The notes below the pieces were generated by a model. That model ran no database searches. It was not told the origin of the DNA and worked only from the letters and a program-made list of their open reading frames with translations. Made by a program: the position numbers and the translations under genes. A stretch of DNA of 64,000 bases, from assembly GCF_000488275.1 (NCBI RefSeq), contig NZ_KI530762.1, positions 1 to 64,000 of the forward strand, written 5' to 3'. Below are positions 22,605-28,545 of this stretch, in pieces. The stretch is from Acinetobacter brisouii CIP 110357. Lineage in GTDB: Bacteria > Pseudomonadota > Gammaproteobacteria > Pseudomonadales > Moraxellaceae. Position 1 is the stretch's first letter; every line of letters begins with the position of its first letter.

Positions 22605-22683
22605 AGATTTCTTTCATAAATCCCTTCTCTTTTTCCCTATAGGAGAAAAATAAAGAGGGGTAAACACTTATGAAACAGGTCTA
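22605..22683. repeat. Palindromic intergenic repeat, copy C (short form)
   Basis: About 79 bp directly behind the malic enzyme gene. Its outer ends AGATTTCTTTCAT and ATGAAACAGGTCTA pair imperfectly. The inner part CCCTTCTC...AAAGAGGGG and the apex around CTATAGG form further stems. It has the same design as copies D and E. Confidence 0.7.
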
Positions 22684-22695
22684 TTAAAATAGATA

Positions 22696-22727
22696 AAAAA
22701 TACCTTGCTGATGCGGGGTATTTTTTT
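22696..22727 (+). terminator. Rho-independent terminator behind maeA
   Basis: AAAAATACC (22696-22704) pairs with GGTATTTTT (22717-22725) across a 12-base loop. A run of seven T residues is part of the 3' arm and tail. Confidence 0.75.
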
Positions 22728-22912
22728 GCTTGAATGTTTTCTTGCAATAAATAATAAGGCGACTAGCTTCGCCATAGAATAGATGATATTCATCATTTTT
22801 AAATAGCTCAGCCGCAATTATCTAAAATTGTGCTAATCATAGCAAAACAACGTCTGATGGCTGTATGCGATTTATTTTAAGGTAAAGGCATATCGACTTT
22901 TTGAGTAATGCC
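22728..22912. other. Upstream region of first SfnB-like gene
   Basis: About 185 bp of AT-rich DNA with a small hairpin GGCGA-N6-TCGCC near 22758. I found no sigma54-type element and no copy of the GTTGC-N4-GCAAC palindrome here. Confidence 0.3.
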
Positions 22913-24208
22913 ATGACTAATCTAACAATTCAGCATGCCCAAGCCTTTTCTGAATCCCAAATTTATGCGGCATGGGGGCAAGGCCCTTCCAGCCGTTACG
23001 ATGAACTGGCTCAGCATTTTCGCCCTGTGTTTGCCAAAATTCAGGCAGGCACATTACAGCGCGAGCAGCAGCGTATCTTGCCATATGAGCAGTTGCAGTG
23101 GCTCAAAGACAGTGGCTTTACCCGTTTACGTTTGCTGAAAGCGTTTGGCGGCTTTGATGCCACGATTTCTGAATTATTTGCCTTGCTGGTTGAACTTGCC
23201 CAAGCTGATTCGAACTTGCCGCAAGCCCTGCGGGTACACTTTGGTTTTACTGAAGATGTCCTGATTTCTCAAGATCCTGCATTTAAAGCACGCTGGCTAA
23301 AACGTATTGCCGCAGGCGAAACCATAGGCAGTGCATGGTCGGAAGGCGGTAAAGAAAGTCGTGATCAGTTCCAGACCCATATTTACCGTGATCCGCAAGG
23401 TCGGCTGCGCCTGAAGGGGCAAAAGTATTACACCACGGGTAGTTTGTATGCGGACTGGATTGAAGTCGGGATTCAGGACTTAACGGGCGAGTCGGCTTCG
23501 GTGTTGGTGCCACGCAATTCTGAAGGGGTCGAGGTGCTGGATGACTGGAATGGCTTTGGACAAAAGCTGACTGCCAGTGGCACAGCAATTTTTAATGATG
23601 TGCTGATTGATCCAAGTGAAATTTTGGTAGATGGTACACGTTTTAAATATTCGGCAGCCTATTATCAACTGGTGCAATTGGCGATTATTACGGGATTGGG
23701 TCGTGCTGCCAGTTATGAGTTATCACGCGCAGTCGAACAACGTAGCCGCAACTATACTCATGCCAACAGTCAGTTTGTGCGTGATGATCCACAAATTTTG
23801 CAGGTTGTTGGGCAGGTGCGTGGCGCGGCCTATAGTGCAGGGGCAATCATTGAAAAAGTGGCGCAGAGTTTGCAACGTACCTATCTGGCGGCCTTGCAGG
23901 GCAATGCCGAATATGAAGAACAGCAAAATGCACTGGCTGAATTAGAAACGGCTCAGTCGCAAACCGTGATTACCCAACTGATTTTAAATGCTTCAACTGT
24001 ACTGTTTGATGCCTTGGGTGCATCGGCATCGGATCAACGCTATGCGCTGGATCGTTTCTGGCGCAATGTGCGTACCTTGTCGTCACATAATCCGCGGGTG
24101 TTTAAAGACCGAATTGTGGGTGATTTTAGTGTTAATGGTACGTTACCGCCGTATCAGTGGCGTATCGGCGATGTCAGTCAGGATCAGGCATTGTCCAAAG
24201 CCAGTTAA
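22913..24208 (+). CDS. Acyl-CoA-dehydrogenase-fold monooxygenase, SfnB/DszC-like (1)
   Basis: 431 residues from ATG 22913 (a TTG at 22901 is possible). It has the acyl-CoA dehydrogenase fold: a helical N-terminal domain, a middle beta domain (GSAWSEGG, LKGQKYYTTGSLYADW, GFGQKLTASGTAIF) and a C-terminal helical domain (ALDRFWRNVRTLSSHNP). This form is typical of flavin-dependent oxygenases that act on sulfur compounds (DszC, SfnB/SfnC) rather than of true fatty-acid dehydrogenases. It closely resembles the protein at 36797. Its last nine codons belong to a 310-bp segment that is repeated at 27625. The substrate is unknown. Confidence 0.8.
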   Translation: MTNLTIQHAQAFSESQIYAAWGQGPSSRYDELAQHFRPVFAKIQAGTLQREQQRILPYEQLQWLKDSGFTRLRLLKAFGGFDATISELFALLVELAQADSNLPQALRVHFGFTEDVLISQDPAFKARWLKRIAAGETIGSAWSEGGKESRDQFQTHIYRDPQGRLRLKGQKYYTTGSLYADWIEVGIQDLTGESASVLVPRNSEGVEVLDDWNGFGQKLTASGTAIFNDVLIDPSEILVDGTRFKYSAAYYQLVQLAIITGLGRAASYELSRAVEQRSRNYTHANSQFVRDDPQILQVVGQVRGAAYSAGAIIEKVAQSLQRTYLAALQGNAEYEEQQNALAELETAQSQTVITQLILNASTVLFDALGASASDQRYALDRFWRNVRTLSSHNPRVFKDRIVGDFSVNGTLPPYQWRIGDVSQDQALSKAS

Positions 24209-24279
24209 GCGAAGTGATATTTTGAATAGAGCAGTCTGAAGGGCTGCTTTGTTATTTGTTCAATAGGTTATCTGCTTCA

Positions 24280-24297
24280 TGTAAGCTTTTACTGACA
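24280..24297 (+). promoter_or_regulatory. Candidate GacA box upstream of sRNA 1
   Basis: TGTAAG-CTTTTA-CTGACA differs in one base from the Pseudomonas GacA activating sequence TGTAAG-N6-CTTACA. Its centre is about 64 bp before the predicted RNA start. Confidence 0.65.
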
Positions 24298-24337
24298 ATG
24301 ATTCAGGCGATTTGCCAGTAGGCAGCCATGCTGAATT

Positions 24338-24346
24338 TGCTATGAT
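24338..24346 (+). promoter_or_regulatory. Extended -10 promoter of sRNA 1
   Basis: TGCTATGAT is an extended -10 element (TG-N-TATGAT). Transcription should start about seven bases later, near 24353. No good -35 hexamer is seen at 17 bp, which fits activator dependence. Confidence 0.6.
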
Positions 24347-24351
24347 GAACT

Positions 24352-24480
24352 CATCAGGAACAGGAAGTTCCAGAACATAAAACAAAAACGATAAGTTCAA
24401 GCATCAGGACGTGAGGTACGACAGGAGTCATACCTAGCAATCAAATACGAAAAACCCCGACAGGATGTCGGGGTTTTTTA
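24352..24480 (+). ncRNA. Candidate Rsm/CsrB-type small RNA 1
   Basis: A predicted RNA of about 125 nt with several GGA motifs placed in hairpin loops: TCA-GGACG-TGA, GGAAC-AGGAA-GTTCC (24357-24371), GTAcGAC-AGGA-GTCaTAC, and the terminator hairpin CCCCGACA-GGA-TGTCGGGG (24455-24473) followed by a T run. This is the design of RsmX/Y/Z and CsrB RNAs, which titrate the translation regulator CsrA/RsmA. The GacA-like box and extended -10 upstream fit. The second copy at 27796 differs by base changes that keep the stems paired. Expression and CsrA binding are inferred. Confidence 0.75.
24455..24479 (+). terminator. Terminator of sRNA 1
   Basis: CCCCGACA-GGA-TGTCGGGG followed by six T residues. The loop itself displays GGA. 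Confidence 0.9.
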
Positions 24481-24680
24481 TTTTGTACTTAAAAAATGAT
24501 TTGGTGCACCATGGCTTAACGGCAGTTGGCGGTCTGGTGTTTTATAACGAAAAAACTAGATAACCACAGCAGATTATTTCATTAATAGCAAATCTGCTAA
24601 GCAGCCAAGTTATTGTTATAAATTAACGATTTTTTTTATTTTAAGATGGCTCTAAAGATAAAAAAATTGAGTTATCCATC

Positions 24681-26072
24681 ATGTCGAAACGTATCAGCTT
24701 TAATGCCTTTGAAATGAACTGTATTGCCCATCAGTCTCCCGGTTTATGGCGACATCCGCTAGACCGCTCGACTGAATATAAGGATCTGGAATACTGGACT
24801 GATCTGGCAAAAATTTTAGAGCAGGGCTATTTTGACGGGATTTTTATTGCTGACGTTTTAGGAATTTATGATGTTTATCATCACAGTGCCGAGCATGCAC
24901 TGACGGGTGCGGTGCAGGTCCCTGTCAATGATCCGCTACAGATTGTCCCAGCGATGGCTGCGGTGACCCAGCATCTGGGTTTTGGGGTGACCACATCGAT
25001 TTCCTTTGAGCATCCTTATCCGTTTGCGCGTCGTTTAAGTACGCTGGATCACCTGACCAAAGGACGGGTGGGCTGGAATATTGTGACCTCTTACTTGGAA
25101 AGTGGCTCGAAAAATCTGGGGCTAAAAACACAGGAAAATCATGATGATCGTTATGATATTGCCGATGAATATCTAGAAGTGCTGTACAAGCTTTGGGAAG
25201 GTTCATGGGAACAGGATGCTGTGCTACGCGACAAGCAACGCGGCATTTTTGCCGATCATCACAAGGTGCATCCGATTCGGCATCAGGGCAAATATTTTAC
25301 CGTGCCGGGGATTCATATTTGTGAGCCATCGCCACAGCGTACGCCTGTGTTGTATCAGGCTGGGGCATCCACTCGTGGGCAGCAGTTTGCCAGTCAAAAT
25401 GCCGAATGTGTATTTATTGCACCGCCGTCTAAAGCTGCAGCTAAAAAAGTGGTGCAGGGGATTCGTGCCAAACTGGTCGAGCAAGGGCGTGATCCATATT
25501 CGGTCAAAATCTATACCTTACTTTCGATTGTCACCGACAGCAGCGATGTCAAAGCACAGCAGAAGTTTAAAGAATACCAGTCTTATGGCAGTTATGATGG
25601 TGCACTGACCCTGTTGTCGGGCTGGTCGGGTGTGGATTTTTCACAGTATCAACCCACCGATAAAGTCGAATACATTCAGACCAATGCCATCCAGTCCTTG
25701 CTGGACTCTTATGTCAATGCTGACCCGAACCGTGTCTGGACGATTGAGGAAATTGCCAACTGGAACAGTGTCGGGGGCAATGGCCCTGTGCTGGTCGGTT
25801 CAGCCGAAACCGTGGCCGATGCCTTGCAGGAATGGGTCACAGAAACTGATGTGGATGGTTTTAATTTGGCCTATATTTTGGCGCATCAGACCTTTAGCGA
25901 TGTGGTGGAATTTATTGTGCCTGAGCTGCAAAAACGTGGCGTGTATCAGACCGAATATGCACACGGCACACTGCGCGAAAAACTGTTTGGGCAAGGGCCG
26001 TATTTACCCGAAAATCATCGTGGAGCGGGTTATCGTTTCGGTGAAAAAAATCCGATTGCCGCAGCCAGTTAA
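24681..26072 (+). CDS. FMNH2-dependent monooxygenase, NtaA/SnaA/DmoA family
   Basis: 463 residues of the luciferase-like (bacterial LLM) superfamily in the NtaA/SnaA/DszA/DmoA branch. Visible family features include the N-terminal FNAFEMNC, FDGIFIADVLGIYDVY, the GRVGWNIVTSYLESGSKNLG flavin-binding region, and the long C-terminal region HRGAGYRFGEKN. Members use reduced FMN and oxygen to cleave C-S or C-N bonds, for instance in dimethylsulfide or dibenzothiophene sulfone. The sulfur-rich neighbourhood favours an organosulfur substrate. Reduced FMN could come from the MsuE-like reductase at 31725. The start is ATG; the exact substrate is unknown. Confidence 0.85.
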   Translation: MSKRISFNAFEMNCIAHQSPGLWRHPLDRSTEYKDLEYWTDLAKILEQGYFDGIFIADVLGIYDVYHHSAEHALTGAVQVPVNDPLQIVPAMAAVTQHLGFGVTTSISFEHPYPFARRLSTLDHLTKGRVGWNIVTSYLESGSKNLGLKTQENHDDRYDIADEYLEVLYKLWEGSWEQDAVLRDKQRGIFADHHKVHPIRHQGKYFTVPGIHICEPSPQRTPVLYQAGASTRGQQFASQNAECVFIAPPSKAAAKKVVQGIRAKLVEQGRDPYSVKIYTLLSIVTDSSDVKAQQKFKEYQSYGSYDGALTLLSGWSGVDFSQYQPTDKVEYIQTNAIQSLLDSYVNADPNRVWTIEEIANWNSVGGNGPVLVGSAETVADALQEWVTETDVDGFNLAYILAHQTFSDVVEFIVPELQKRGVYQTEYAHGTLREKLFGQGPYLPENHRGAGYRFGEKNPIAAAS

Positions 26073-26208
26073 TCCGCAATCCGTATTTAAAAAATCCATA
26101 AGGTGATGTGACACGTACCGATCGGGTTATTTTGGAAAGTAAAACGCTACATGCTATGTGGGCAAACACAGGGCAAGCCGAGAGCATTCCAGACATCAAA
26201 ATCATAAA

Positions 26209-26236
26209 ATTGGCTGTATGGTACAGCCTTTTTTAT
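26209..26236 (+). terminator. Terminator after the NtaA-type monooxygenase gene
   Basis: GGCTGTA-tgg-TACAGCC (26212-26228) followed by six T residues. The roughly 135 bp between the gene and this hairpin hold no ORF I can support. Confidence 0.85.
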
Positions 26237-26348
26237 TGTTGAAAAATCATGTACTTATTTTGAATAAGCAAAGCATTTTTATCTATAAAATCCCCGAGAA
26301 AATAATGCTAAGTTAAGGGCATCCAATGATAAAAAGAGTACACTGATT

Positions 26349-27599
26349 ATGACGACACTGAACCAGACGGGCTTTGCATCGCAAACCGCCATTCCACTCA
26401 AATTTTTTGAACACCAGCAAGATGCGCATGTAATCCGTTCCGATGCTGAAGCAATTGCAATTGCACATGAACTGGCTCAGGAATTTGCCAAAGAAGCGTC
26501 GCTACGCGATCAGGAGCGTCGTTTGCCTTTGGAGGAAATTCAGAAATATTCGCAAAGTGGTTTATGGGCAATCAATATTCCCAAAGTTTTTGGCGGTGCT
26601 GATGTCAAATACCGCACTCTTGCAGAAGTGGTCAAAATTATTTCCAGTGTCGATTCATCTTTAGGGCAAATTGCACAAAACCATTGGGCATTTGTCGAGC
26701 ATTTACGTTTAGATGCGACCCCAGAACAAAAAAAGTTCTTTTTTGAGCTGATTTTAAAAGGGATTCGTCTCGGTAATGCCTTTTCGGAAAAGGGCAGTAA
26801 AACAGTTGCCGACCTGACCACCAAAATTCATAAAACCGCACAAGGTTATGAAATTAATGGTGAAAAGTTCTTTGCTACAGGTGCGTTGCTCGCGCACTGG
26901 ATTCCGATTGTCGCGGTGGATGAGCAAGGGCGGAGTTATGCAGCGATTGTGCCGCGTGACACCACTGGGGTTGAAATCATCAATGACTGGTCGGGCTTCG
27001 GACAGCGCACCACTGCCAGCGGTACGGTGCGTTTAAACCATGTATTTGCCCGTGAAGAATACGTGATTCCTGTGCATCAGGCATTTGAGCGCCCAACGCC
27101 TGCGGGTGCAATTTCACAGTTTATTCAGGCTGCGGTGGATGCAGGTATTGCACGCGGTGCGATTGAAGAAACGATTCAGTATGTGCGTCAGTACAGCCGC
27201 CCATGGATTGATTCAGGTCTGGAAAAAGCCACAGATGACCCCTACACCATTGCCAATATCGGGGATTTGAAAATTAAGTTACGTGCCGCTGAAGCCGTGC
27301 TGGACTTGGCAGGCGATGCGATTGATGTGGCGATTGCCGATACGACTGAAGCGCATGTTGCCGAAGCGACCTTGCTGGTGGCTGAAGCTAAAGTCCTCAC
27401 AACAGAAGTTGCACTATTGGCCACCAATAAATTGTTTGAGTTATCGGGAACACGCTCGACTTTGTCTGAGCTGAATCTTGACCGTCACTGGCGCAACGCA
27501 CGCACGCATACCTTGCATGATCCTGTGCGCTGGAAGTTGCATCTGGTCGGTAATTATTATTTAAATGGCGTAGAGTTGCCACGCCATCCGTGGAGTTAA
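26349..27599 (+). CDS. SfnB-family sulfur acquisition oxidoreductase (2)
   Basis: 416 residues, acyl-CoA dehydrogenase fold. The pattern RDQERRLPLEEIQKYSQSGLW near the N terminus, GNAFSEKGSK, NGEKFFATGALLAHW, DWSGFGQRTTASGTV and the C-terminal LDRHWRNARTHTLHDPVRWK match the SfnB family. This family is linked to growth on sulfones and other organosulfur sources. It belongs to a different subgroup from the proteins at 22913 and 36797. It starts with ATG 26349. Twenty-five bases after its stop begins the second copy of the sRNA-bearing 310-bp segment. Confidence 0.85.
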   Translation: MTTLNQTGFASQTAIPLKFFEHQQDAHVIRSDAEAIAIAHELAQEFAKEASLRDQERRLPLEEIQKYSQSGLWAINIPKVFGGADVKYRTLAEVVKIISSVDSSLGQIAQNHWAFVEHLRLDATPEQKKFFFELILKGIRLGNAFSEKGSKTVADLTTKIHKTAQGYEINGEKFFATGALLAHWIPIVAVDEQGRSYAAIVPRDTTGVEIINDWSGFGQRTTASGTVRLNHVFAREEYVIPVHQAFERPTPAGAISQFIQAAVDAGIARGAIEETIQYVRQYSRPWIDSGLEKATDDPYTIANIGDLKIKLRAAEAVLDLAGDAIDVAIADTTEAHVAEATLLVAEAKVLTTEVALLATNKLFELSGTRSTLSELNLDRHWRNARTHTLHDPVRWKLHLVGNYYLNGVELPRHPWS

Positions 27600-27723
27600 G
27601 GGCTAAATTGGCTCATGCCAGTCTGGATCAGGCATTGTCTAAAGCCAGTTAAGCGATGTGATATTTTGAATAGAGCAGCCTGAAGGGCTGCTTTGTTCTT
27701 TGTTCAATAGGTGATCTGCGTCA

Positions 27724-27741
27724 TGTAAGCTTTTGCTGACA
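27724..27741 (+). promoter_or_regulatory. Candidate GacA box upstream of sRNA 2
   Basis: TGTAAG-CTTTTG-CTGACA keeps both half-sites of copy 1; only the spacer differs by one base. Confidence 0.65.
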
Positions 27742-27781
27742 ATGATTCAGGTGATTTGCCAGTAGGCAGCCATGTGGAATT

Positions 27782-27790
27782 TGCTATGAT
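27782..27790 (+). promoter_or_regulatory. Extended -10 promoter of sRNA 2
   Basis: TGCTATGAT is identical to that of copy 1. The predicted RNA start is near 27797. Confidence 0.6.
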
Positions 27791-27795
27791 GAACT

Positions 27796-27924
27796 CATCA
27801 GGAACAGGAAGTTCCAGAACATAAAACAAAAACGATAAGTTCAAGCATCAGGACGTGAGGTACGACAGGAGTTATACCTAGCAATCAAATACGAAAGACC
27901 TCAACAGGATGTTGGGGTCTTTTA
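27796..27924 (+). ncRNA. Candidate Rsm/CsrB-type small RNA 2
   Basis: A near copy of the RNA at 24352. The first 100 nt differ at a single base, which changes a G-C pair to G-U in the third hairpin. In the terminator stem two pairs have changed on both sides (A-T to G-C at 27897/27919, and G-C to A-T at 27903/27913) and one C-G pair became T-G. The GGA loops are unchanged. Such covariation argues that the folded RNA is the selected product. A role in binding CsrA is inferred. Confidence 0.75.
27899..27923 (+). terminator. Terminator of sRNA 2
   Basis: GACCTCAACA-GGA-TGTTGGGGTC followed by a T-rich tract. One T-G wobble is present; otherwise it is fully paired. Confidence 0.85.
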
Positions 27925-27985
27925 TTTTGTGCTTTAGGCGTTATATCCGCATGTGTTATACCAAATGTGTAACTCGTTTTTTAAG

Positions 27986-28013
27986 TTGACATGGGTCTAC
28001 ATCTTCATAGATT
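27986..28013 (+). promoter_or_regulatory. Candidate sigma70 promoter of the mgtA leader
   Basis: TTGACA (27986-27991), 16-bp spacer, TAGATT (28008-28013). Transcription from here would give an untranslated leader of about 525 nt before mgtA. Confidence 0.5.
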
Positions 28014-28019
28014 AACCAC

Positions 28020-28545
28020 AATTTTTTTTACGCTGGAGTCCTTCAGTGGGTATAAGCTTGAGTCGTTGCTCGGAATATTTATTTGGACAACTGTCAGCAC
28101 ACGGGACGTCATAACATTTCGTTCTGATCTCTCGTTGTTCTGCGAGAGGTCGTTAATCTGCCTTGACGGCAATGCCTCATCTACATTGATTGATCAATAG
28201 TTGATTAATTGTGTTTTTTCATGAAACTGCATTACTTATCTTTCAAAATGCATTTCGGATAACACAAGTTAAAGATTTATTGCGCCTGCTTATTGGGTTT
28301 CTCATATAAGAGGATTGTAGATATGTATCTATATGATCTGAATAACCTATTTAGAAGATCATTGCATGATGTGTCTCATGTGATGTTGATTTCCCATTTT
28401 TTAGGCAAAGTAACGGTTCCTATTCCCCAGCGCAAGATCAGTTTTTGATTTGTGAGCGCACTATAAAAAACTTGATGCTTTTCATAGTGTATGAACTGAT
28501 TTTTCTCCATGAATTTGACTCAAAATTCATATTTTGGAGCTCGTC
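28020..28545 (+). promoter_or_regulatory. Long 5' leader of the Mg2+ transporter gene
   Basis: The leader carries a stem-loop GATCTCTCG-N8-CGAGAGGTC (28126-28151), a 41-codon ORF (28323-28448), and a compound hairpin at its 3' end. In that hairpin AAGATCAGTTT (28434-28444) can pair with GAACTGATTTT (28493-28503) around an inner stem CACTAT...ATAGTG (28459-28489), followed by more T residues. I do not recognise an M-box or another known riboswitch. Attenuation control by translation of the ORF is a reasonable hypothesis. Confidence 0.45.
28323..28448 (+). CDS. Possible 41-residue leader peptide of mgtA
   Basis: An ATG ORF preceded by AGAGGA at an 8-base spacing. It encodes a basic peptide starting MYLYDLNNLFRRSLHDV and ending VTVPIPQRKISF. 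Its last codons and stop (ATC AGT TTT TGA) form the 5' arm of the downstream hairpin, so a ribosome finishing this ORF would block that hairpin. In Salmonella, the mgtL leader peptide with several prolines controls mgtA; here there are two prolines (Pro-Ile-Pro) near the end. No sequence similarity to MgtL is claimed. Translation is inferred only from the ribosome-binding site and position. Confidence 0.45.
   Translation: MYLYDLNNLFRRSLHDVSHVMLISHFLGKVTVPIPQRKISF

Larger units (their letters stand above)
24181..24490 (+). repeat. 310-bp duplicated segment, copy 1
   Basis: This segment aligns without gaps to 27625-27934, with 17 mismatches counted by eye. It contains the last nine codons of the SfnB-like gene, a GacA-box-like element, a promoter and a small RNA gene. 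Confidence 0.9.
27625..27934 (+). repeat. 310-bp duplicated segment, copy 2
   Basis: A gapless repeat of 24181-24490. Its first 28 bases repeat the end of the SfnB-like gene at 22913 (codons for DQALSKAS and stop). Here they are an orphan tail with no reading frame in front of them. Confidence 0.9.

Noticed and set aside
27991..28200. A 69-codon ORF in the mgtA leader
   Set aside because: It starts on the -35 hexamer of the proposed promoter, has no ribosome-binding site, and its product has no recognisable features.
28020..28320. Known Mg2+ (M-box) or Mn2+ (yybP-ykoY) riboswitch before mgtA
   Set aside because: I could not match the conserved sequence blocks of either family; only generic stem-loops are seen.
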